Source: Peteryoungia desertarenae (GTDB lineage Bacteria > Pseudomonadota > Alphaproteobacteria > Rhizobiales > Rhizobiaceae). Taken from it: DNA of 64,000 nucleotides. Below the pieces are notes generated by a model, which did not search any database, was not told the DNA's origin, and saw nothing but the letters and a program-made list of their open reading frames with translations. Below are positions 26,992-35,311 of this stretch, in pieces. The position numbers and the translations under genes are program-made. Location: assembly GCF_005860795.2 (NCBI RefSeq), contig NZ_CP058351.1, forward strand, positions 496,001 through 560,000, given 5' to 3'. Numbering within the stretch: the stretch's first letter is position 1; each line of letters opens with the position of its first letter.

Positions 26992-28515
26992 TCAGTCGCG
27001 CACCCAGTTCGGCCTCGTCTTGCCGATGCGCATCACGACCGATTTGATCTCCAGGAATTCATCAAGGCCGTAGCGGCCATTCTCGCGGCCCTGCCCGCTC
27101 TGCTTGAAGCCTCCAAAGGCGACTTCCGGAAAGCCATCCATCCAGGTATTGGTCCAGACGGTGCCGGCTTCCGCGCGTCGCGCGAAGGCAAGGCAGGTAT
27201 GCATGTTCTCGCTCCAGACACCGGCGGACAGGCCATAGGACGCGTCATTGACGAGCGCGACGGCCTCTTCGAATGTCTTGACAGTCAGGACGACAAGTAC
27301 CGGGCCGAAGACCTCCTCGCGGGCGATCGGCATATCCGGTCGGACATTGGTGACCACGGTCGGTCCGAAGAACTCACCGGGCAGGGCGGGATGACGGATG
27401 GCCTCCCCGCCGAGGGCAAGCGTGGCGCCTGATCCTACCGCATCGCGCACATAGGCTGCGATCTTCTGCTGATGAGCCTTTGAGATGATTGCGCCGACCT
27501 GGGTTTCGGGATTGAGCGGATCGCCGAAGGCGACCTTGCGGGAAAGCGAAACGACCTTTTCAACCAGCGCTTCCGCGACGTCTTCATGCACGATGATGCG
27601 GCTGCTGGAATTGCAGCATTCGCCCGCATTGAAATAGATCCCGAAGGTGATCGCGTCGGCTGCTGCATCGAGGTCGGCATCCGGGAAAACGACTTGCGGG
27701 TTCTTGCCACCCAGTTCGAGTGCCACCTTCTTCAGCGTCTTGGAAGCTGCGGCACTGATCGCCCTGCCGACGGCGGTGGAGCCGGTGAAGCTCACCATGT
27801 CGACATGCCGATGTTCCGCCATCAGCGCACCGACCGGCTGTCCGAAGCCCAGGACGATGTTGACAACACCGGCAGGCAATCCCGCTTCGATCAGCAGCTC
27901 GCCCAGCATCACGGTCGTTGATGGCGTCATTTCCGACGGCTTGATCACGCAGGTGCAGCCCGCCGCCAGCGCAAAGGGCAGCTTCTGGCTGAGGATCCAG
28001 AAGGGGAAATTCCAGGGCGTGATAATCGAAACGACGCCGATCGGTTGCTTCAACACGACAGCCAGCATGTCCTCGCCAAGCGAGTTATGGCTGTCGCCAT
28101 GCAGCGTGCGGGCAAGCGCAGCCGCATACCGCCAAAGATCGGCGGCGCCTGCGACTTCGCCACGCGCCTGGGAGATCGGCTTGCCGCTTTCGAGTGTTTC
28201 GACGAGCGCCATGCGCTCGACATTGGCCTCGATGAGATCGGCAACTTTCAGAAGCAGCGTCGAGCGCTCCTTGCCCGTTGCACGGCTCCATGTGCCCTTG
28301 TCGAAGGCCCGCCGTGCAGCCATTATCGCGGCTTCCGTTTCCGCCGCACCGCCACGCGCGGAGCGGCTGACGACAAGGCCATGCGAGGGCGAAACCCTGT
28401 CGAAGGTCGCGCCATCGGCGCTGCCCTGCCAGATCCCGTCGATCAGGTGGCGGCCCTCGAAGGGCGCCACTGGCAGCGGATGGGCGACGGCAGTGGTCAT
28501 GGTCATGTCGTTCAT
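26992..28515 (-). CDS. NAD(P)-dependent aldehyde dehydrogenase
   Basis: A 507-residue enzyme (start ATG at 28515, 1 nt after the enoyl-CoA hydratase stop) oxidising an aldehyde to an acid. Motifs are the cofactor-site [20 protein letters not shown], the [15 protein letters not shown] block with the general-base Glu, and [13 protein letters not shown] with the catalytic Cys (two adjacent Cys instead of the common single one). EEVFGPVL is near the C-terminus. It could act after the GMC alcohol oxidases in this operon. A longer upstream frame overlaps the hydratase gene and is not family-like. Confidence 0.92.
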   Translation of the reverse strand: MNDMTMTTAVAHPLPVAPFEGRHLIDGIWQGSADGATFDRVSPSHGLVVSRSARGGAAETEAAIMAARRAFDKGTWSRATGKERSTLLLKVADLIEANVERMALVETLESGKPISQARGEVAGAADLWRYAAALARTLHGDSHNSLGEDMLAVVLKQPIGVVSIITPWNFPFWILSQKLPFALAAGCTCVIKPSEMTPSTTVMLGELLIEAGLPAGVVNIVLGFGQPVGALMAEHRHVDMVSFTGSTAVGRAISAAASKTLKKVALELGGKNPQVVFPDADLDAAADAITFGIYFNAGECCNSSSRIIVHEDVAEALVEKVVSLSRKVAFGDPLNPETQVGAIISKAHQQKIAAYVRDAVGSGATLALGGEAIRHPALPGEFFGPTVVTNVRPDMPIAREEVFGPVLVVLTVKTFEEAVALVNDASYGLSAGVWSENMHTCLAFARRAEAGTVWTNTWMDGFPEVAFGGFKQSGQGRENGRYGLDEFLEIKSVVMRIGKTRPNWVRD

Positions 28516-28516
28516 G

Positions 28517-29284
28517 TCATTCTCCCGAAAATGCGGGTTTGCGTTTCGCCCGGAAGGCGGCGACACCTTCGTCGCGATCAGTACTGGCGGCAATTGCGGC
28601 ACTGCCGAGCGCCTCGATCATGGCGTCGCGGTCTTCGCCACGGCCGGCATGGATCATGAATTTTGCGACTTCCACGGCGCGCGGCGAAAGGCTGAGAACC
28701 GAGCGAGCAATCACCTGGGCCGTTTCCTCAGGCGTTGCCGAAACCTCGGCGATGAAGCCGAAAGCCTGGGCGCGCTCGGCAGTGATGCGGCGACCGAACA
28801 GGGTCATCTCCTTGAGGATCGGCTCAGGCAGCAGTCGAGCCAGGCGCTGCGTGCCGGACCAGCCGGGTACGATGCCGACATGGGCTTCCGGAAGGGCGAT
28901 CGTGGCTGAGGGTGCCATGACCCTGATGTCGCAGGCGGCGGCAAGTTCCAGACCGCCACCGAAGGCATGGCCTGACATGGCCGCGATCACAGGCTTGGAA
29001 AGCCGCGCGAGGCGATCGAAGATACGGTGCCCGTCGCGCACCCAGTGCCGGGCGAATTCGGCTGGCGTCAGATCGCCCCAGGCATTGATGTCAGCCCCGG
29101 CGCAGAAGGCACGATCGCCTTGGGCCGTGACAATGACGCAGCGAATGTCCGCAATGCGATCCAGCAGAGCAAGATGGTCGGAAAACTGCTCCAGCATCTC
29201 TATCGTGAAGGCATTGAGCTTGGCCGGATTGTCCAGCCGAACCTCGGCAATGCCATCGGTGATCTTCAGGTGAACGGCGCTCAT
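28517..29284 (-). CDS. Enoyl-CoA hydratase/isomerase (crotonase family)
   Basis: A 255-residue crotonase. The oxyanion loops are GDRAFCAGADINAW and MSGHAFGGGLELAAACDIRV. Both acidic residues of true hydratases appear present (LPEAHVGIVPGWSGTQRL and LKEMTLFGRR). ATG at 29284 is chosen because it overlaps the CoA-transferase stop (ATGA) and starts at 'MSAVHLKITDGIAEV'. It indicates that the pathway passes through an unsaturated acyl-CoA intermediate. Confidence 0.9.
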   Translation of the reverse strand: MSAVHLKITDGIAEVRLDNPAKLNAFTIEMLEQFSDHLALLDRIADIRCVIVTAQGDRAFCAGADINAWGDLTPAEFARHWVRDGHRIFDRLARLSKPVIAAMSGHAFGGGLELAAACDIRVMAPSATIALPEAHVGIVPGWSGTQRLARLLPEPILKEMTLFGRRITAERAQAFGFIAEVSATPEETAQVIARSVLSLSPRAVEVAKFMIHAGRGEDRDAMIEALGSAAIAASTDRDEGVAAFRAKRKPAFSGE

Positions 29285-30852
29285 GGTGTCCATCCCATGG
29301 GAGCTTTCGACAGCAGCGCCGTGGAGATCACGCGAGCGTCAGGGGCAGCCTGAACCCTGCCCCGCGATGCCGCGACGATATCCCGTTCAAGATCAATGCC
29401 CGGCATGATCTCGGTCGCGACAAGGCCACCCTGCGTCAACCGCATGACGCAACGCTCGGTAATGTAGAGCACATCCTGTCCCTGCTCACGGGCTCTCCTG
29501 CCGGAGAAGGTGACGTGCTCGACCTTGTCGACCATCTTGGTGAACTTGCCGGGGCTGCGGACATGGATGCCGTCTTCGGTCAGGTCGACGGCGGCACCGG
29601 CCTCGAACCAGCCGGAGAAGACGATCTTCTTCGCATGGGCCGTGATATCGACAAAGCCGCCGCAGCCGGCCGTCAGATAGGGCTTCTTGCCGAGCTTCGA
29701 GACATTCACATTGCCTTCTACGTCCACCTCCAGAAAGGAGAGGAAAGACACATCGAAACCCCCTCCCTGGAAATAGATGAACTGCTGCGGCGACGGCACG
29801 AAAGCGTCGGCGTTCGAGGCGCAGCCGAAGGCAAAATCGGTAAGCGGCATGCCGCCGACGGCACCCTGCTCGATTGCCCAGGTCACAGCCTCGGGATGCC
29901 CCTCCTCCAGCAGGATGCGCGGCACCTGCGCGCTGATGCCGAAGCCGAGATTGGCCGTCATACCCGCCTTCAATTCGAGCGCTGCGCGGCGGGCGATGAT
30001 CTTTTCGACACCATGCTCGGCAGTTTTAAAGCTCGACCATGGGCGCATGATCTGACCGGAGATTGCCGGATCATAGGGTGTCTCGCAGGTCTGCTTCTGC
30101 TCGGGATCAAGGACAACGAGGTCGACGAGATGGCCCGGCACGCGCACGTCATGGGGGCGAAGGCTGCCGGCTGCGGTCATGCGGCTGACCTGGGCGATGA
30201 CAAGGCCGCCATTGTTGCGTGTCGCAATTGCCTGTTCGAGCCCGCCCAGATAGGCGCCCTCATGTTCATAGGTGAGATTGCCGCGCTCGTCGGCCGTGGT
30301 GGCCCGGAGAATGCAGACATCCGGATAGATATTGGGGAAGTGCAACCAGGTTTCGCCGGCAAACTCGACGCGGCTGACGATGGGGCGGGCGGCTGCCCTG
30401 TCATTCATCGCGCAGCCCTCGCGGACAGGATCGACGAAGGTGTCGAGACCGATGCGGGTCAGAACGCCGGGCCGCCGCGCAGCTGCTTCACGATGCATGT
30501 CAAACATGATGCCGGAGGGCACGTTATAGGCCTCGACCCTGTCTTCGACGACCATCTTCCAGATCTCGGGCATGGGCAGGGTCGAAGGACCCGAGGGGTA
30601 GGAGCCAGCGAGCACGCGACGGATCAACCCGTCCTTTGCGATGTGATCGATGCCCTTCACCCCGTACATGTCGCCGGCGGCGATCGGATGCAGCATGGTG
30701 AGATTGCCTGGATGGCCTTCCGTGTCGAACCTTCGACCGAGCGCGGCCAGGACGAAATCGGGGCAACCAAGCGCCGATGACGAGGACACTGTCACGACAG
30801 CGCCGTCGGGGATGCGCGCGACGGCCTCAGCGGGAGCGACGAGCTTGCTCAA
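29281..30852 (-). CDS. Fused alpha/beta family I CoA-transferase (YdiF-like)
   Basis: A 523-residue acyl-CoA transferase in which both half-domains are fused, as in acetate or propionate CoA-transferases. The probable catalytic Glu is in AIEQGAVGGMPLTDF, within the second domain (about residue 330). It would activate a carboxylic acid using an acyl-CoA donor, making the substrate for the hydratase encoded next. The start is TTG at 30850-30852, overlapping the Gfo/Idh stop as TTGA and giving the family-typical 'SKLVAPAEAVARIPDGAVV' beginning. Confidence 0.9.
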   Translation of the reverse strand: MSKLVAPAEAVARIPDGAVVTVSSSSALGCPDFVLAALGRRFDTEGHPGNLTMLHPIAAGDMYGVKGIDHIAKDGLIRRVLAGSYPSGPSTLPMPEIWKMVVEDRVEAYNVPSGIMFDMHREAAARRPGVLTRIGLDTFVDPVREGCAMNDRAAARPIVSRVEFAGETWLHFPNIYPDVCILRATTADERGNLTYEHEGAYLGGLEQAIATRNNGGLVIAQVSRMTAAGSLRPHDVRVPGHLVDLVVLDPEQKQTCETPYDPAISGQIMRPWSSFKTAEHGVEKIIARRAALELKAGMTANLGFGISAQVPRILLEEGHPEAVTWAIEQGAVGGMPLTDFAFGCASNADAFVPSPQQFIYFQGGGFDVSFLSFLEVDVEGNVNVSKLGKKPYLTAGCGGFVDITAHAKKIVFSGWFEAGAAVDLTEDGIHVRSPGKFTKMVDKVEHVTFSGRRAREQGQDVLYITERCVMRLTQGGLVATEIMPGIDLERDIVAASRGRVQAAPDARVISTALLSKAPMGWTP

Positions 30853-31850
30853 TGCATATCTCCATAATTGACGGCGATCCGTACACCGCGTTCTGCGGCA
30901 TCACGAACAGCAAGCGCCACTGCGAGCGACTTCACACCATCGAGACCGGTAGCTGCCGGCTCGCCCTCTCCGGCAACGGCGGCCTGGAAGCGTCGGACGC
31001 CCTCCCGGTACAAGTCATGCTGTTCAAACGCGATGGTCTGGCGACCAGATCCGGTCACCAGCTCCACCGAGCCGATCGGGTTCTGTGTCATGACATCGCG
31101 GGCGAAAATGGAGCCTTGGGTACCATGCACCTCGAGCCCCGAACCGGCGAAGGGATGGGTAAAACTCTCATGGCTCATCACCATGGCACCTGACGGCATG
31201 GTCCAGACGGACATGGCCGAATCCTCGACGCCGTTGCCGAGACCGGAACTGGTCATCTGCGCCACGACCGAAACAGGGTCTTCACCCAGCAGAAAGCGGG
31301 CTACGTCGGCATCGTGGACGGTGATATCCGGGATGACGCCTCCACCGGATTCTGGCGAACTGATTCGCCAACCCTGAAGGTGGGGCGGCAAGAAGACAGC
31401 ATGGTGCAAACGAAGGGAAAGCACCTTGCCGATCCGGCCAGACATGATGAGTTCGCGCACGGCGCGATGGCTGCCGGAGCAGCGCAGGTGGTGATTGGTC
31501 GCAAAGACGAGCCCGGCCTTTTTGGCGGCACGGACCATGGCAACCGCATGATCAACCGCAAGCGCGAGCGGCTTTTCGCAAAGAACGTGCTTGCCCGCAT
31601 GCAGGGCGGCCAGGGCCTGCAGCAGATGCTTTTCATTCGTTGTCGATATGTAGACCGCGTCGATCTCTGGATCGGCCAGAAGTGTATCGAGATCAGTGGC
31701 TGAAGCTGAAATGTGGTGCTCAGCCGCAAAGGCACGAGCGCGCTCCGCTGATGCGCTCAGAACATGCGAGATCTCGCCGTGCTCGGCCCGGATGGCGCCG
31801 ATCATGTACTGACGCGCGATTGTGCTGGCTCCGATCAGGGCCCACCGCAT
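30849..31850 (-). CDS. Gfo/Idh/MocA-family oxidoreductase
   Basis: A 333-residue NAD(P)-dependent sugar or cyclitol dehydrogenase: Rossmann motif RWALIGASTIARQY at the N-terminus, the family signature CEKPLALAVDHAVAM with catalytic Lys, and ESGGGVIPDITVHDADV with the Asp/His pair. ATG at 31850 is used because the Rossmann strand begins there; an in-frame ATG 21 nt upstream is possible. It is the first gene of the 14-gene operon, about 25 nt downstream of the paired palindromic operator. Its presence suggests that the imported substrate is sugar- or polyol-like. Confidence 0.92.
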   Translation of the reverse strand: MRWALIGASTIARQYMIGAIRAEHGEISHVLSASAERARAFAAEHHISASATDLDTLLADPEIDAVYISTTNEKHLLQALAALHAGKHVLCEKPLALAVDHAVAMVRAAKKAGLVFATNHHLRCSGSHRAVRELIMSGRIGKVLSLRLHHAVFLPPHLQGWRISSPESGGGVIPDITVHDADVARFLLGEDPVSVVAQMTSSGLGNGVEDSAMSVWTMPSGAMVMSHESFTHPFAGSGLEVHGTQGSIFARDVMTQNPIGSVELVTGSGRQTIAFEQHDLYREGVRRFQAAVAGEGEPAATGLDGVKSLAVALAVRDAAERGVRIAVNYGDMH

Positions 31851-31874
31851 ATATGTATCCTCCCGAGACAATCA

Positions 31875-31911
31875 TTTTGGATCGTTCCAATGTTTATGGA
31901 ACGATCCAAAA
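31875..31911. promoter_or_regulatory. Perfect 15-bp inverted repeat made of two LacI-type operators
   Basis: TTTTGGATCGTTCCA (31875-31889) is followed after 7 nt by its exact reverse complement (31897-31911). Each arm contains a 12-mer, TGGATCGTTCCA or TGGAACGATCCA, that is itself nearly palindromic around a central CG, as LacI-family operators are. The two centres are 19 bp apart, about two helical turns. It lies just ahead of the Gfo/Idh gene. The operon-encoded LacI protein is the natural candidate ligand (inference). Confidence 0.75.
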
Positions 31912-32039
31912 CTGGTGTCAACTGCTTTGTTTGGCATTCCGGATATCAACTCGATGGAGCGCGCTTCCAACATTGAATGAATGACACCCGCGAGAGTATC
32001 AAACACGGTCCGGCACCAGGCAGGGCTGTGTTGCAGAAC

Positions 32040-32700
32040 TTTCGTCAACCGGTTGCCGATTGTCACTTCTCGATGTTTTCGAGGACGACCATGTCCGAAG
32101 GCCGCATGTTTGTCCCGTTGATCATCTTGCTCTTCGTTCCCTGGTATCTGGCACGGGGCCTGAGCCTTGGCGACTTGACGGAAATGATCGCCGAACGAGG
32201 CCTCAGCCTGGATCTTTCGACGATCCATGGGTGGATCCTGGGCTTCTCGCCCTTGATTCTTAATCGCTTCAACCGCAGAAAGCGGGCTGTGACTGGCAAA
32301 TCGACGGCAGACGAGACCCGCATCAAGGTCCGGGGTCGACGGATGTATCCTTATCGGGCCATCGATAGCGTCGCAGACACCGTTGATTTCTGGTTTGGCC
32401 AGCTTCGGGCCCTCGCGGCAGCCAGACGAACAGGCAAGCCATCATTTCCTGCGATAAGCAGCGGATGGCCGGAACGGCGACGTCTTCACCCCAGGCCAAC
32501 CCACATCCGCCAAAGCCGGCACCTGTAAAATCTGATCGAGCAGGATCACCGTGGGATCAAACGACGTGCCGGATCAATCTTCGGCTTCACGCCATTTTTG
32601 CGCGACAGTAACGCTTGCCGGCATCGGGATGGTGCCGCTTCTTCGTGGCGATCCATTCGCCCGCGATCAAATGCTTGCCGGTGATCTTTGCCTGATCGGC
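32040..32700 (+). pseudogene. IS6-family transposase remnant (different from that at 14251)
   Basis: The plus strand reads VPWYLARGLSLGDLTEMIAERGLSLDLSTIHGW (in parts), then ADETRIKVRGRRMYPYRAIDS (first DDE Asp), ADTVDFWFGQLRALAAARR, a scrambled stretch, IRQSRHL, a TAA stop at about 32526, LIEQDHRGIKRRAG, and in a shifted frame ATVTLAGIGMVPL. This is a transposase of the 'CLSYRDLEEMMAERGL' IS6 branch with a degenerate middle, an internal stop and frameshifts. It ends right at the stop of the FAH-family gene and faces opposite to the IS6 remnant at the other end of the catabolic operon. Confidence 0.82.
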
Positions 32701-33855
32701 TCAGATCAGGTTGCGTCGGGCGAGATTTCGCATCAGAGCCGAGGTTCCGAAGGTCCATTCGGGCGCTTCGGTTGACAGCCGAACGGTGTTGCTGAGGGTC
32801 CCAAGATCATCGGAATGGATTTCGACCACGTCACCGAGCTTGTGTGTGAAGCCTTCGCCCGGCACGTCCCTGTCATCGGTCGGAGCAAACAGCGTTCCGA
32901 GGAAGAGCATCATTCCGTCTGGATACTGGTGGTGACGGCCCATCGCCTGAGCGACGAGATCGGCGGGATCACGGCTGATCTCTGACATGGAGGAGCTGCC
33001 CTTCAGCACGTAGCCATCCGGTCCCGTAACCGTGAGATCGAGTTTGGCATTGCGCACCTGGTCCAGGGAATAAGTCGCGTCGAACAACCGGATGAAGGGG
33101 CCGATGGAACAGGCAGCATTGTTGTCCTTTGCCTTGCCGAGAAGCAGCGCGGAACGTCCCTCGACATCGCGCAGGTTGACATCATTGCCAAGTGTCGCGC
33201 CGACAATGACGCCCGTGGGTGAAACGGCAAGCACCACCTCCGGTTCGGGATTGTTCCAAGATGATACCGGATGCAGGCCCACAGCGGCGCCGGAGCCGAC
33301 CGACGACATCGGCTGGGCCTTGGAAAACACCTCCGCGTCCATGCCGATGCCGACTTCCAGATATTGCGACCAGACCCCGTCGGCGATCAGCGCGGCCTTG
33401 AGCGCAAGCGCTTTCTCCGATCCCGGAACAACGCTGCGGAGGCTGTCGCCAAGGATCGACGAGCAGCGCTCGCGGATGCCTTCGGCTTTCCTGGGATCGC
33501 CCTTCGCCTTTTCCTCGATCACCCGTTCCAGCATCGAGGAAACGAAAGTGACGCCGCAGGCCTTGACCGCCTGCAGATCACAAGGGGCGAGAAGTCGTGG
33601 CTCGCCGGGACGCGGCTCCTCCACCGCGTTTGCCGCAAGGTCTTCAAGCCTGCAAAGCCGGCTTCCCTGCGCGCGATGGGCGGTCTGTGCCACGTCCGGC
33701 TGTTCGAGAAGGGACTGCATCGTCGGCAGGTGGCGCGACGTGATGTCGATCACATCCGCACCGTCAAGACGGACGACCACAGGTCCATCCGCCTCCGGCG
33801 ACCAGACGCGACCGACGAACAGACCTTCGTCGGGAAGATTGAAAGCTCGGGTCAT
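32701..33855 (-). CDS. Fumarylacetoacetate hydrolase (FAH)-family protein
   Basis: A 384-residue enzyme of the FAH superfamily, whose members hydrolyse, decarboxylate or dehydrate 2-oxo acids using Mg2+. The metal-binding E-x-E is in WNNPEPEVVLAV, preceded by YLEVGIGMDAEVF and followed by GATLGNDVNLRDVEG and AACSIGP. The length exceeds simple 280-residue FAH proteins and matches the longer branch that includes sugar-acid dehydratases; the reaction cannot be fixed from sequence. It is the last gene of the second catabolic operon and overlaps the hydrolase gene by 4 nt. Confidence 0.85.
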   Translation of the reverse strand: MTRAFNLPDEGLFVGRVWSPEADGPVVVRLDGADVIDITSRHLPTMQSLLEQPDVAQTAHRAQGSRLCRLEDLAANAVEEPRPGEPRLLAPCDLQAVKACGVTFVSSMLERVIEEKAKGDPRKAEGIRERCSSILGDSLRSVVPGSEKALALKAALIADGVWSQYLEVGIGMDAEVFSKAQPMSSVGSGAAVGLHPVSSWNNPEPEVVLAVSPTGVIVGATLGNDVNLRDVEGRSALLLGKAKDNNAACSIGPFIRLFDATYSLDQVRNAKLDLTVTGPDGYVLKGSSSMSEISRDPADLVAQAMGRHHQYPDGMMLFLGTLFAPTDDRDVPGEGFTHKLGDVVEIHSDDLGTLSNTVRLSTEAPEWTFGTSALMRNLARRNLI

Positions 33856-34682
33856 GGTTGTCTCACCTCGATTGATCCGGGAAGGGTCTCGCCCGCCAGC
33901 CAGTTCCGGATGAGCGGCAGCAAGGGCGCGTCTCCCGTGAGGCTGTTGTGGAGGACGTTCATATGATGGCTTCTGGAGACCGAAACTGCACAGGCGGCAG
34001 CGGACGTCGAGGCCAGATGCTCGGCCTGCATCGGGAACGGCGTGGTCTCTTCGGATCCGAATGCAAACAGGGCCGGGACCTGCGGCGCGGTCTTTATGGA
34101 GAAGCGTTCGACTTCATGGCCCGTCAAGACGAGTTCCGTTTGCAGGAATGATCTGGAAACGAGTTCCAGATCAAACGCGCCCGAGACGCTCACCACACCG
34201 GCGAGGCGCGTCTCCAGCTCCCGTCTCGCGCCAAGGGCGGCCAGCGCCAGATGTGCCCCTGCGGAATGGCCGAGCGGCAGCAGCCGTGCATCCGGAAATC
34301 GGCGGGAAAGAGCTTCGAAGGCGTCGACGACATCGGCAACGAGGCCTTCCATCCGCGTCTCCGGCATGAGGCGGTATTCTATGTTTGCGACGCCGACGCC
34401 GAGTTTCGAGAGTGCGGGCAGGACGAATCGGTGATCGGCTGCGTGCAGCGCCCGCCAGTAGCCGCCATGGACCATCACGGGAACAACCGGCAGAGTGCCT
34501 GAACCGTGACCCCATTCGAACCATTGCCGGTCATCGCGTCCATAGGCTTCACGCTGTAGCCGCAGCGCGTTTGCGACGGGCTTGCTGTCACTGGCCATCC
34601 GCTGCAGCCACAACTGGAAATCGGGAATGATTGCCGAAAACTTGAGCCAGCCATCCGGTTTCTGAAGCGACATGTCATTCAT
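33852..34682 (-). CDS. Alpha/beta hydrolase (arylformamidase/esterase-like)
   Basis: A 276-residue hydrolase: VMVHGGYWRALHAADHRFVLP (oxyanion HGGYW), VANIEYRLMPE, nucleophile elbow LGHSAGAHLALAAL, acid region AFGSEETTPF and a His in SRSHHMNVLHNSL. The HGGYW + GHSAGAHL combination is typical of kynurenine-formamidase-like amidohydrolases and carboxylesterases. No signal peptide is present. Together with the amidohydrolase at the head of the operon it suggests an amide or ester substrate. Confidence 0.87.
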   Translation of the reverse strand: MNDMSLQKPDGWLKFSAIIPDFQLWLQRMASDSKPVANALRLQREAYGRDDRQWFEWGHGSGTLPVVPVMVHGGYWRALHAADHRFVLPALSKLGVGVANIEYRLMPETRMEGLVADVVDAFEALSRRFPDARLLPLGHSAGAHLALAALGARRELETRLAGVVSVSGAFDLELVSRSFLQTELVLTGHEVERFSIKTAPQVPALFAFGSEETTPFPMQAEHLASTSAAACAVSVSRSHHMNVLHNSLTGDAPLLPLIRNWLAGETLPGSIEVRQP

Positions 34683-35311
34683 CCCTGAGCCTTGTTGCTG
34701 TCCGCCAGCCGCGAGCGCGCAACCTCCAGAACGTCGAACGTCTCTTCGCTCGAGCGTTCAAACCCGTGCGCGGCGACCACGCCGACTATCCCGGCGTGAG
34801 CGCCGGCCACATGGAACGCCAGCGCACGAAGCGTCAGACCGGGCTTGCCCCCGGCGAGCGGATGGAGCACGCATTCGACTTGTGCATTGGCGAGGTCTGT
34901 CGGATCAGTGCCGTAGAGCTGATCGGGGCAGGTGTAATCGCGCCCGCGCCCCATGGAGAACGGACCGACGAAAAGACGATCACCGTCGATGACCCCGATG
35001 ATCGACGACCGTCGAGTCCGTTCCCGAACGTCGATGAGGATGGGCTCGACAATGTCGGAAACCTGACCGAAGCCGAATGCGGAAAAGCCGATACGGCGGG
35101 CCACAGCGCCCTTCAGGTAGTGCTTTCGCAGATCGCGCTTGATCAGGCCGGCGGCTTCCGCCTCGGCGATAGCCCGGAAATTGGTCGAGCTGGACCGATC
35201 CAATGCCCGCGCAAGGTCGGCCGGCCTGGTGCACAGTTCGGTGTTCGGCGCGTTCATGATCTTTGCAAACAGGGCGACCGCTTTCTCATAGGCAGTGTGC
35301 GAACCACTCAT
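34679..35311 (-). CDS. IclR-like transcriptional regulator (short)
   Basis: A 210-residue protein with an IclR-type winged HTH at about residues 5-60 (ELCTRPADLARALDRSSSTNFRAIAEAEAAGLI, read in parts) and a C-terminal effector-like domain (SSIIGVIDGDRLFVGPFSMG; GVVAAHGFE). It is shorter than classical 250-residue IclR proteins. It overlaps the next upstream gene, itself an IclR-HTH protein, by 4 nt, so this operon carries two different IclR-type regulators. The effector is unknown. Confidence 0.72.
   Translation of the reverse strand: MSGSHTAYEKAVALFAKIMNAPNTELCTRPADLARALDRSSSTNFRAIAEAEAAGLIKRDLRKHYLKGAVARRIGFSAFGFGQVSDIVEPILIDVRERTRRSSIIGVIDGDRLFVGPFSMGRGRDYTCPDQLYGTDPTDLANAQVECVLHPLAGGKPGLTLRALAFHVAGAHAGIVGVVAAHGFERSSEETFDVLEVARSRLADSNKAQG

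Noticed and set aside
29515..30780. Plus-strand frame of about 421 codons opposite the CoA-transferase
   Set aside because: GC-rich codon bias keeps the antisense frame open; no family features, while the minus strand is a complete CoA-transferase.
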